A DNA stretch of 7,391 bases from a bacterium (GTDB lineage: Bacteria; Krumholzibacteriota; Krumholzibacteria; LZORAL124-64-63): assembly GCA_030592025.1 (NCBI GenBank), contig JAUUZX010000060.1:1-7391 (forward strand), given 5' to 3'. The position numbers were made by a program, and so were the translations under genes. This document shows, one piece after another, positions 1 through 5,686 of this stretch. Every line of letters begins with the position of its first letter. The stretch's first letter is position 1. Under the pieces are notes generated by a model, which worked only from the letters and a program-made list of their open reading frames with translations, made no database searches and was not told where the DNA came from.

Positions 1-811
1 GCACGGGCCGTCCGAGGATCGTCGCCGCGGTCTCGAGCCACAGCGCGAGGGCGCGCCCCATGCGGCCGTCGTCGGCCAATTGGGCCACACGCTTCCAGCC
101 GGCCTCGTCGAGAGCCTCCGCCAGCCGCACCAGGTCGAACAACCGGCGGACGTCGACGAAGCCGTCGGCCACATGCTGGTACACCGCGTGCAGCACCTGG
201 TCCTCCGGTGACGCCACCCGGGCCTCGATCCTGCCCAGGGGAATCGGGACGGCCCGCCGGCGCACGCCATCCGCGTCGTGCCCGTACACGGAACCAGGCA
301 AAGTGAGGGCCCAATGCACCTCGACCACCACGCCACCGGGCCCCACGAGGATACGGTGCAGGTGATGGGCGTCGTAGTAGGCGGTCGGCACGAGCCCCTC
401 CAGGATCTTGTAGCCCTGTTTCGCCAGGGCCGCGCAGGCGCCCTCGACCCGCGTCAACGGCACGAGCAGATCCAGGTCGACGAACCAGCGGTCCGTCGGT
501 TCGCGGTAGTGGGCCAGGGCCAGGGCCGCTCCCTTGAGCACCACCGGCCGGCAACCGGCGTTTCCGAGGCCGGGCAGGATGCGTTCGAGTTCCAGCAGGA
601 GTTGCACGGTGCGCGCGCGGGCGATGTCGGCATCCGCCGCCATGGCCGGGGTGAAGCCGGCGGCGGGCAGCACCGGCGCGAGGATCGCCTCGATGCGGTG
701 CCGCTGAATCAGGGGCCACGCCTCCGCCACGTCGGTGGGGGTCAATTCAGGCAGCGGCGTGATGCCGGCCCGGGCGCGGATCAGGGATCTGAGGGTTTCC
801 GTGGCGATCAC
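1..811 (-). CDS. Nucleotidyltransferase family protein (NTP_transf_5 type), 3' end cut by window
   Basis: Seen: an open frame of 270 codons runs off the left edge. It starts at GTG 811-809, with GGAGG (821-817) 5 nt upstream. An LKGAALA segment (residues 92-98) is followed by an acidic DLD (112-114) ahead of LLV. Further on come GY (133-134), EVHW (164-167), and SPEDQVLHAVYQH (201-213) with VRRLFDL (221-227). This order is the hallmark of the DUF/NTP_transf_5 minimal nucleotidyltransferases, where the two Asp bind metal and the GY and EVHW strands complete the fold. Known for the family: it transfers a nucleotide or similar group, mostly to unknown acceptors; some members sit in lasso-peptide clusters beside an HprK-like kinase. 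Inferred: it works with the divergent S26/HprK-like/PqqD operon. The C-terminus lies outside the window, so its length and downstream partners cannot be judged. Confidence 0.88.
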   Translation of the reverse strand, partial: MIATETLRSLIRARAGITPLPELTPTDVAEAWPLIQRHRIEAILAPVLPAAGFTPAMAADADIARARTVQLLLELERILPGLGNAGCRPVVLKGAALALAHYREPTDRWFVDLDLLVPLTRVEGACAALAKQGYKILEGLVPTAYYDAHHLHRILVGPGGVVVEVHWALTLPGSVYGHDADGVRRRAVPIPLGRIEARVASPEDQVLHAVYQHVADGFVDVRRLFDLVRLAEALDEAGWKRVAQLADDGRMGRALALWLETAATILGRPV

Positions 812-840
812 CGGGGCCTCCGTTCCAAGTGGGCGCGGTG

Positions 841-869
841 TGGATTCCGCGCCGCATGCATACTATGAT
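841..869 (+). promoter_or_regulatory. Candidate sigma-70-type promoter for the S26/HprK-like/PqqD operon
   Basis: TATGAT (864-869) differs from TATAAT at one base and lies 17 nt from a poor -35, TGGATT (841-846, three matches). Transcription would start near 876, giving a leader of about 57 nt. On the other strand, TAGTAT (865-860) with TGCAAA (887-882) is an even weaker candidate for the divergent nucleotidyltransferase. The two promoters would overlap. Confidence 0.35.
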
Positions 870-885
870 CTCGGCGTACGCTTTG

Positions 886-915
886 CACCGTCGAATGATT
901 CCGGTGTCGTTTTTT
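886..915 (+). promoter_or_regulatory. Hairpin plus T-run in operon leader, possible attenuator
   Basis: CACCG (886-890) pairs with CGGTG (902-906). Inside it GAA (893-895) pairs with TTC (899-901) around a TGA loop, leaving a two-base bulge. Three nucleotides later come six T's (910-915), then the AGGAG ribosome site (924-928). The shape is that of a short intrinsic terminator with no plus-strand gene upstream to terminate, so it would act on the operon leader. The stem is short; chance is a real alternative. Confidence 0.3.
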
Positions 916-932
916 CCCATAACAGGAGTTCG

Positions 933-1385
933 GTGTTGCCAGATCAGCCCGACCGCACGAAACTGCTGGATGCTTGGCTGGCCCTGGCGGGCCCGTCGCT
1001 GGATTTTGGGGGAACGGTGCACCTGCCCATGCTCACCGGAAGCATGTTGCCGGTCATACCCGTCGGTTGTGAGCTCGTGATCGCCGCCGCCCAACGCCGG
1101 CCCTTCGGGGTAGGTGACGTGGTGATCTTCCTGCGCGACGACCGGCTGGTCGCCCACCGCATCCTCGGACAACTCGGTTGGGGGCCCCACGCGCTCATCT
1201 TCGAGAAGGGCGACCTCAACGCCGACGCCGGCTGGATCCGCCGCCGTGACGTGCGGGGGGTGGTCGTGGGCAGGGTACCCGCCGAGTCGGGAACGGAACT
1301 GCCGCCGCTGGCGCCACGGGGGATCGTCGGGCGCAGCCTGCGGCACGGCGTGCGCGCAACCTTGCGCAAGTGGCTCGGGCGCTGA
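933..1385 (+). CDS. S24/S26-type serine peptidase-like protein without a membrane anchor
   Basis: Seen: 150 residues from GTG 933. AGGAG (924-928) is 4 nt from this GTG and 7 nt from the adjoining TTG 936, so the start could be one codon later. The frame stays open upstream to 735, but that stretch covers the promoter and the antisense nucleotidyltransferase start. Motifs: TGSMLP (35-40) with the nucleophile-type Ser37; VGDVV (60-64); LVAHRI (72-77) with His75; EKGD (91-94). Ser followed by a His in an HRI context resembles the SipW/ER-type signal peptidases rather than the Ser-Lys bacterial LepB type. No hydrophobic stretch is long enough to span a membrane, so the protein is probably cytoplasmic. 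It leads an operon, 34 nt ahead of the HprK-like gene. Inferred role: it cuts a leader peptide or partner protein made by this module, or is a non-proteolytic relative. Confidence 0.8.
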   Translation: MLPDQPDRTKLLDAWLALAGPSLDFGGTVHLPMLTGSMLPVIPVGCELVIAAAQRRPFGVGDVVIFLRDDRLVAHRILGQLGWGPHALIFEKGDLNADAGWIRRRDVRGVVVGRVPAESGTELPPLAPRGIVGRSLRHGVRATLRKWLGR

Positions 1386-1419
1386 ATCAAGAGGGGCCTC
1401 TGGGGAAAGGAGGGTGACC

Positions 1420-2313
1420 ATGGCCAACGAAGATCGGCAAACCTACAACTTCGCCGTCGGCGACACGGTTATCGGTGTCGACTGCCGGCAAGCGGCCTTC
1501 GCCCGCGGTCTGGCCAAATGGTTCGACCATCCGTCGGCGCCGGGCGAGCCCCACATCGTGCTCGACACGGTCATCGTCGGCCACGAGGACGCCCCCACGC
1601 TGCCCAACTCCCTGCTCACCACGAAGGTCCTCGGCGACGACGGCGCCTTCGACATCGCCGACGGCCTCATCACCGGCAGCTACGACGCCGCGGCACGCCG
1701 GGGCACGGTCAGCGCCAAGGCCGTGCTCCTCGAGGGCCGGCTCATGCGCATCTGGGAACAGATCCTCTACCAGGGCTGGGTGTCCGCCGCCGCGGCCGCC
1801 GGTCACGGGGGGTTCCTCATCCATTCGTCGGCGGTCATCGCCGACGGCCAGGGCTTCCTCTTCGTGGGGCCGTCCGAGGCGGGCAAGTCCACCGCGGCCC
1901 TCAACAGCTCGGCCTGGCATGTGCTCAGCGACGAGATGAACCTGGTCACCCCCGGACCTGACGGCCCCGAGGTCGTCGGCACCCTTTTCAACGGCACCTT
2001 CCGGGAGAAGGCGCCGGGGCGCGCGCCCCTGGCCGGCGTGTTCCTCCTGAACCAGGCGCCCCACCACGCCCTGGGGCCCGTGGGGCGGGCGGAGGCCGTC
2101 GCCGCCCTGGCGGCGGAATTCGTGCCTCCCGTCGGGCTGGACCAGGTGCCCGACGAAACCACGATCCCGGCCATGATCGACACCGCGGCCGCCTTCGTCG
2201 AGCAGGTCGAGGTGCTGCGCCTGGACTTGCTTCCGGACCCTGGATTCTGGACCTTGATCAGCGAACACTTCGGCCTGACGCCCACGGCGCCCGGTCCAAA
2301 CCGAGGGAATTGA
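1420..2313 (+). CDS. HPr kinase-like P-loop protein (HprK-related kinase)
   Basis: Seen: 297 residues from ATG 1420, with AAGGAGG (1407-1413) 6 nt upstream. The first 125 residues hold no motif I recognise. The kinase-like core begins at HGGFLIHSSAV (129-139), followed by the Walker A loop GPSEAGKST (150-158). SDE (170-172) stands where HprK and PEP carboxykinase relatives have an Asp pair, and FREKAPGRAPLAGVFLL (194-210) is typical of HprK-related proteins encoded beside PqqD genes. True HprK has a different N-terminal domain and works on HPr of the sugar phosphotransferase system; no HPr gene is present here. Known relatives include lasso-peptide kinases that phosphorylate a precursor's C-terminal Ser. 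Its stop codon is one nucleotide from the PqqD-like start, so the two products are probably made together. Inferred: ATP-dependent phosphorylation of a peptide, protein or small molecule; the substrate is unknown. Confidence 0.85.
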   Translation: MANEDRQTYNFAVGDTVIGVDCRQAAFARGLAKWFDHPSAPGEPHIVLDTVIVGHEDAPTLPNSLLTTKVLGDDGAFDIADGLITGSYDAAARRGTVSAKAVLLEGRLMRIWEQILYQGWVSAAAAAGHGGFLIHSSAVIADGQGFLFVGPSEAGKSTAALNSSAWHVLSDEMNLVTPGPDGPEVVGTLFNGTFREKAPGRAPLAGVFLLNQAPHHALGPVGRAEAVAALAAEFVPPVGLDQVPDETTIPAMIDTAAAFVEQVEVLRLDLLPDPGFWTLISEHFGLTPTAPGPNRGN

Positions 2314-2314
2314 C

Positions 2315-2590
2315 ATGCTCGAAATGACATCCGTGATCGTGCCCCAGGAAAACTGCCCGGCCCGCGAGATCGACGAGAGCTTTGTCGTCCTCGGTCCGGA
2401 CGGGACCACGACACACTCCCTCGACGGCCTGGGGGCGTTCATCTGGCGGCGGCTCGACGGCAAGAAGGACCTGGCGGCGGTGCTGGCCGACATCGTGGCG
2501 GAGTACGACGTGGCGGCGGATCAGGCCTCGACGGACCTGTTGGAGTTTGCCGAGGCGCTGCTGGCCTCGGGCCTGGTGCGGGTCGCCTGA
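2315..2590 (+). CDS. PqqD-like small protein (peptide chaperone / RiPP recognition element fold)
   Basis: Seen: 91 residues from ATG 2315, with GAGGG (2303-2307) 7 nt upstream. A second in-frame ATG at 2324 lacks its own spaced ribosome site. After a short strand region, the motif LDGLGAFIWRRLDGKKDLAAV (around residues 36-56) and a closing ALLASGLVRV (81-90) match the PqqD winged-helix fold, at the usual length of about 90 residues. Known for the family: PqqD and related recognition domains bind the leader of a precursor peptide and present it to a modifying enzyme. Here it is the last gene of the operon and nearly touches the HprK-like gene, so it may present a substrate to that kinase rather than to a radical SAM enzyme, none of which is in the window. 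Not seen: a precursor peptide gene. Confidence 0.88.
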   Translation: MLEMTSVIVPQENCPAREIDESFVVLGPDGTTTHSLDGLGAFIWRRLDGKKDLAAVLADIVAEYDVAADQASTDLLEFAEALLASGLVRVA

Positions 2591-2595
2591 CCCGC
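2578..2595. terminator. Short hairpin over the PqqD-like stop codon
   Basis: GCGGGTC (2578-2584) pairs perfectly with GACCCGC (2589-2595) around a GCCT loop. It spans the TGA at 2588-2590 and lies just before the convergent deaminase stop (2600). No T-run follows on either strand. It may help stop or stabilise transcripts in this 9-nt convergent gap, or may be a chance product of GC-rich sequence. Confidence 0.25.
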
Positions 2596-2599
2596 CCTC

Positions 2600-3202
2600 T
2601 CAGTCTTGCGGGCGCCGCGCGTTGTAGATGGGGGCGCCACTCGCCGCGTAGTCCCGCAACACGGTGGCTGCCTCCTCGCGCAGCACGTCCCGCTGCACCT
2701 CGATCCCGCGCCTTTCCAGTTCCGCCACCCAGTCCGGCGGCACCGGCCCCTCGTCGAAACCAATGGCCTCGACGTCCTCCTTGCGCGCGCCGCACACCAG
2801 GCGCGTGACCCCCGACCAGATGACCGCACCGAAGCACTGGATGCAAGGCGCCGCGCTCGTCACGAGTTCGCGACTCCGGCCGGCGCCCAGGTCGAAGGTG
2901 CCCACCGACTGCTGGGCCAGGGTGAGGGCCACGATCTCGGCGTGGGCCATGGAACTGCTCGCCGGCACGACGAGGTTCACGCCGGGCGCCACGAGGCGTC
3001 CGTCCTCCCGGTCGAAAACAGCCGCGCCGAAGGGCCCGCCTCCTTCGGCCGCGTTGCGACGGGCCAGGGCCACGGCCAGGGCCATGCGCTCATCGTCGGT
3101 GGTGAGGCGCTGCTCCGGATCCCCCGCCACCTCGTCCACCCAGGCGGGCAGACGGAAGGTGGACGCTGGCCAGATCACGGAGGCATGGTCATGATTCTGC
3201 AC
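2600..3202 (-). CDS. Nucleoside/guanine deaminase-like zinc hydrolase
   Basis: Seen: 200 residues from GTG 3202-3200, with AAAGGA (3215-3210) 7 nt upstream. The cytidine-deaminase-fold signature is complete: GGPFGA (55-60), HAE (87-89) with zinc ligand His87 and catalytic Glu89, and PCIQC (119-123) with zinc ligands Cys120 and Cys123. The later GFDEG (148-152) and the C-terminal segment ending GAPIYNARR resemble the GuaD-type guanine deaminases and close nucleoside deaminases more than tRNA adenosine deaminase TadA. Known reaction for GuaD: guanine plus water gives xanthine plus ammonia, in purine salvage. The first 30 or so residues are longer than the core needs. The exact base or nucleoside used cannot be read from sequence. 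It is a single gene, convergent with the PqqD-like gene and divergent from the protease, with its own promoter candidate. I see no reason to link it to the kinase module. Confidence 0.9.
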   Translation of the reverse strand: MQNHDHASVIWPASTFRLPAWVDEVAGDPEQRLTTDDERMALAVALARRNAAEGGGPFGAAVFDREDGRLVAPGVNLVVPASSSMAHAEIVALTLAQQSVGTFDLGAGRSRELVTSAAPCIQCFGAVIWSGVTRLVCGARKEDVEAIGFDEGPVPPDWVAELERRGIEVQRDVLREEAATVLRDYAASGAPIYNARRPQD

Positions 3203-3240
3203 GGACTGTCCTTTCCTACCGCACTGGTGGCGGCAACCGG

Positions 3241-3269
3241 AACGTAACCCAGCGGGGGAATGTGGTCAA
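3241..3269 (-). promoter_or_regulatory. Candidate promoter for the deaminase gene
   Basis: On the minus strand TTGACC (3269-3264, five of six consensus bases) lies exactly 17 nt from TACGTT (3246-3241, three of six). Transcription would begin near 3234, about 32 nt before the GTG start. Confidence 0.5.
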
Positions 3270-3293
3270 TTCGCCCTCGCTCCGCGGCCCCTG

Positions 3294-3322
3294 TTGCTTC
3301 GGATCCCGTCCTTGAATATCAT
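3294..3322 (+). promoter_or_regulatory. Candidate promoter for the HtrA-type protease gene
   Basis: TTGCTT (3294-3299) lies exactly 17 nt from TATCAT (3317-3322, five of six consensus bases). Transcription would start near 3329, leaving a 40-nt leader with the strong AGGAGGT site. This excludes the in-frame ATG at 3321 as a start. The divergent deaminase promoter lies only 24 bp to the left. Confidence 0.5.
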
Positions 3323-3368
3323 GGGCCAGAATCGTTTCGACGTTATTCCCGCTGACAGGAGGTCCGCC

Positions 3369-4796
3369 GTGAATCGGCAGCACGTTCGTCCACCCATTGG
3401 TGTACTCGCCCTCATCGTCTTCGTCCTCGCCGCACTGCCGGCGATCGCCCAGGAGGGGGAATGGAGCCTCGGTTCGCTCAGTCGCGAGATCCGCGAGTTG
3501 ACCGGAGCGGTGAATCCGGCAGTCGTGCAGATCTACACATCGAGCTTTGGACCGGTGATGGGATCGCTCCCCCAGGGCGCCGCCATCTTCGGCAAGCAGC
3601 AGGCAACGGGCTCAGGTGTCATCGTTGATCCCGACGGCTACATCATCACCAACAACCACGTCGTCGCCGGCGCCAAGCGCGTGCAGGTGCGGTTATCCCC
3701 TGCCGCGGTCGGTGCCGCGCCCGGTGCCTCGATCATCAAGACCGGCGGCGCCATCGTCGGCGCCCGGGTCGTCGGGGTCGATGAGGAAACCGACCTGGCC
3801 GTCCTCAAGATCAACCGCAAGGACCTGCCCTACCTGGAACTCGGCAACTCGGACGACCTGTACCAGGGACAACTGGTCTTCGCCTTCGGCAGCCCGATGG
3901 GCCTGACCAATTCGGTGAGTTTCGGCGTCGTGAGCACGGTGGCGCGCCAGCTCGAGCGGGACAACTCCATGATCTACATCCAGACCGACGTGGCCATCAA
4001 CCCCGGCAACAGCGGTGGTCCGCTGGTGAACACCCAGGGCGAGGTCATCGGTATCAACACCCTCATCATCACCCAGTCCGGTGGCAGCGAGGGCCTGGGC
4101 TTCAGCGCCCCCAGCAACATCGTGCGCACGGTGTATGACCAGATCCGCGCGAACGGACGGGTACGGCGGGGCATCATCGGCATCCACGCCCAGACCCTCA
4201 ATCCCTACCTGAGCGAGGCGCTGGGGCTGGACACCCCTTGGGGCGTCATCCTGGGCGACGTCTACCCCGGCGGGCCAGCGGCCAGGGCCGGCCTGCAGGC
4301 GGGCGACGTGGTGCTTTCCCTCGACGGCAAGGCCATGGAGAACGCGCGTCAGCTGGAGGTGGACCTCTACGGCAAGGCGATCGGCAGCGAGGTCGCCCTC
4401 GAGGTGCGGCGAGGCGCCAGCACCACCACCAGAAATGTGGAGATCATCGAGCGCATTGACCCGGACACCCGCTTCTTCGACTTGATCAGTTCCGAACGGA
4501 ACCTCGTGGACCGCCTGGGGCTGCTCTGCCTCGATCTGGACAAGGACGCGATGCGACTCCTGCCCCATCAACCCCGCGGAAGCCAGGGCGTCATCGTCGC
4601 GGCCCTCGCTGCCGAGACGAGCATCTTCGGGGAGAGATTCCTGCCCGGGGACATTCTCTACACCTTGAACGGCCGACAGCTGAAGGACCTGCGCGATCTG
4701 AAAAAGCAATTCGGAGACCTGGTCTACGGTGACGTGGCCGTCTTCCATCTGGAACGGGGCGGCCAGTTGCGATTCCTCATTCTCATGGTCGACTAG
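3369..4796 (+). CDS. htrA: Exported HtrA/DegP-type serine protease with two PDZ domains
   Basis: Seen: 475 residues from GTG 3369, with AGGAGGT (3357-3363) placed ideally. The frame is open further upstream, but that part covers the promoter. Residues 1-27 form a signal peptide (basic start, hydrophobic stretch, cleavage after AIA27). The protease domain has the full trypsin-like triad: His97 in TNNHVV, Asp142 in ETDLAVL, and Ser215 in NPGNSGGPL. A first PDZ domain starts near 266 (RRGIIGI ... GGPAARAGLQAGDVVLSLDG, 301-320). A second, more divergent one covers about 380-475 (FLPGDILYTLNG, 424-435). Known role: periplasmic quality control, degrading or holding misfolded envelope proteins. The length and two PDZ domains match DegP/DegQ; the loop before the catalytic His is short, without a long Gln-rich insert. 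It is transcribed alone and ends in a hairpin shared with the convergent lipoprotein gene. The family is certain; the exact orthologue is not. Confidence 0.95.
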   Translation: MNRQHVRPPIGVLALIVFVLAALPAIAQEGEWSLGSLSREIRELTGAVNPAVVQIYTSSFGPVMGSLPQGAAIFGKQQATGSGVIVDPDGYIITNNHVVAGAKRVQVRLSPAAVGAAPGASIIKTGGAIVGARVVGVDEETDLAVLKINRKDLPYLELGNSDDLYQGQLVFAFGSPMGLTNSVSFGVVSTVARQLERDNSMIYIQTDVAINPGNSGGPLVNTQGEVIGINTLIITQSGGSEGLGFSAPSNIVRTVYDQIRANGRVRRGIIGIHAQTLNPYLSEALGLDTPWGVILGDVYPGGPAARAGLQAGDVVLSLDGKAMENARQLEVDLYGKAIGSEVALEVRRGASTTTRNVEIIERIDPDTRFFDLISSERNLVDRLGLLCLDLDKDAMRLLPHQPRGSQGVIVAALAAETSIFGERFLPGDILYTLNGRQLKDLRDLKKQFGDLVYGDVAVFHLERGGQLRFLILMVD

Positions 4797-4818
4797 GACC
4801 GCCGGGTCCCCCATGCCT

Positions 4819-4850
4819 GAGAGCCGCGTTCCCCGGGGAGCGCGGCTCTC
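4819..4850. terminator. Perfect inverted repeat between convergent genes, likely bidirectional terminator
   Basis: GAGAGCCGCG (4819-4828) pairs with CGCGGCTCTC (4841-4850) around a 12-nt loop containing CCCCGGGG. It begins 22 nt after the protease stop and ends 23 nt from the lipoprotein stop. No T-run follows in either direction, so it is not a classical intrinsic terminator; its position still suggests it ends or protects both transcripts. Confidence 0.55.
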
Positions 4851-4873
4851 GTCGTCGTGGCCGTAGGTGAAGA

Positions 4874-5608
4874 TCAGCGGGCAACCGGCAATTGGATCTG
4901 CACCGCGGCGCCCCGTTTCGGATCGACATCCAGCCACGGGCCGGCCACGCCGTCCAGAGCGCCTTCGGTGTAGAACCACAGGCGCATGCGGGGCGCGATG
5001 ACCAATTCGCCCAAAGGCGTACCATTCTCGTCGACATGATCGTCGGTTCGGCCGAAGTCCCAGCACGCGCGGTTCAGCACGAAGTGCCCATCGGCGTCGG
5101 TGACCGCGTCGATGCGCCAGAATTCCCGCACCCTGGCATCGTCGGCCTGGCCGAAATCGCCGCCCTCATCGCCGATATTGCGGGCCAGCATCATGGTATG
5201 GACGAAGGTCGGCTGGTCGTCGACAGTGATGTGGGCGGCGTAGGCGCCCTCGGGCACCTGGAGCCCTTCCAGGTCGGTGCCGTTCCACATCATCGCAACC
5301 TCACCACCCACCACATCGTCATCGAAGACATGCAGAACCTCGGCCCCGCAGGCGTCCTTGATCTCCATGCGGACATGGGCCGGGTCGGGCAGGTCGATGC
5401 GGATCCGGGTAAACGGCTTGTCCGCCGTCACGGCCAACACCTCAAGAAAATCATAGTCGAGCAACACCGCGGCGTCGGCCACGGACTCGCCGTCAGCGTC
5501 GGTCACCGTGCCGGTCAAAGCAAAGTCAGCCTTGGGTGTGGTGCTGTCGCTGCAGGCCCCCAGGCCCAGGATCAGGGCGAGACATACGAGGGTGATGATA
5601 TGGCGCAT
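4874..5608 (-). CDS. Lipoprotein with carboxypeptidase-regulatory-like and FlgD-like domains
   Basis: Seen: 244 residues from ATG 5608-5606, with GGAG (5618-5615) 6 nt upstream; an ATG four codons earlier lacks a ribosome site. MRHIITLVCLALILGLGAC ends in a lipobox (LGAC, Cys19), so the mature protein should be lipid-anchored in the envelope. LTGTVTDADGESVADAAVLL (31-50) opens a carboxypeptidase-regulatory-like beta-sandwich. Then FTRIRIDLPDPAHVRMEIKD (66-85) through WNGTDLEGLQVPEGAYAAHI (108-127) reads as a complete FlgD-type Ig-like domain. After it, AVTDADGHFVL (168-178) looks like the missing second half of the first domain. The C-terminal part (about 185-244) is not recognised. No catalytic motif is present. 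Inferred: a structural or binding protein on the cell surface or in the periplasm. It has its own promoter and shares a terminator with the protease gene. Confidence 0.88.
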   Translation of the reverse strand: MRHIITLVCLALILGLGACSDSTTPKADFALTGTVTDADGESVADAAVLLDYDFLEVLAVTADKPFTRIRIDLPDPAHVRMEIKDACGAEVLHVFDDDVVGGEVAMMWNGTDLEGLQVPEGAYAAHITVDDQPTFVHTMMLARNIGDEGGDFGQADDARVREFWRIDAVTDADGHFVLNRACWDFGRTDDHVDENGTPLGELVIAPRMRLWFYTEGALDGVAGPWLDVDPKRGAAVQIQLPVAR

Positions 5609-5657
5609 GGTGCACTCCATCGGATATGGCGCAGGAATGTCGGTCAGAGGCGAGGAG

Positions 5658-5686
5658 ATGATAACGCGGTGGCAACGGCCGGTCAA
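5658..5686 (-). promoter_or_regulatory. Near-consensus promoter for the lipoprotein gene
   Basis: On the minus strand TTGACC (5686-5681) is exactly 17 nt from TATCAT (5663-5658), each with five of six consensus bases. The -35 box overlaps the TGA stop (5685-5683) of the upstream membrane protein gene. The start point would be near 5651, about 43 nt before the ATG. This is the best promoter in the window. Confidence 0.65.

Noticed and set aside
278..868. Plus-strand open frame over the nucleotidyltransferase gene
   Set aside because: Its composition is that of a reverse-frame shadow. The minus strand encodes the conserved LKGAALA, DLD and EVHW motifs.
735..932. Longer S26-like protein starting at ATG 735
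   Set aside because: The frame is open, but this part covers the divergent promoter region and lies antisense to the nucleotidyltransferase start; it has no family similarity and no ribosome site. AGGAG at 924-928 supports the start at 933 or 936.
812..932. A short precursor peptide gene for a peptide-modifying cluster
   Set aside because: I looked in this gap and in the gaps at 1386-1419 and 2591-2599. There is no short frame with a ribosome site and a leader/core-like peptide; the only small frame here (from 829) runs into the peptidase gene out of frame.
1387..2493. Long open frame antisense to the HprK-like and PqqD-like genes
   Set aside because: This is a GC-rich shadow frame of low-complexity Gly/Arg/Asp/His composition with no motifs, while the plus strand holds clear families.
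1..2590. A complete lasso peptide or PQQ biosynthesis cluster
   Set aside because: There is no cyclase, transglutaminase-like protease, radical SAM enzyme, transporter or precursor in the window. Only accessory families are shared, so naming a known pathway is not justified.
3294..3368. Longer HtrA protein starting at TTG 3294 or ATG 3321
   Set aside because: These codons sit in the -35 and -10 boxes of the promoter candidate, and an extra 16-25 residues would push the signal peptide inward. AGGAGGT at 3357-3363 fits the GTG at 3369.
3693..5066. 457-codon open frame antisense to the protease gene and reaching into the lipoprotein gene
   Set aside because: It is antisense to a complete catalytic-triad protease and overlaps the lipoprotein in another frame. 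It has no recognisable domain.
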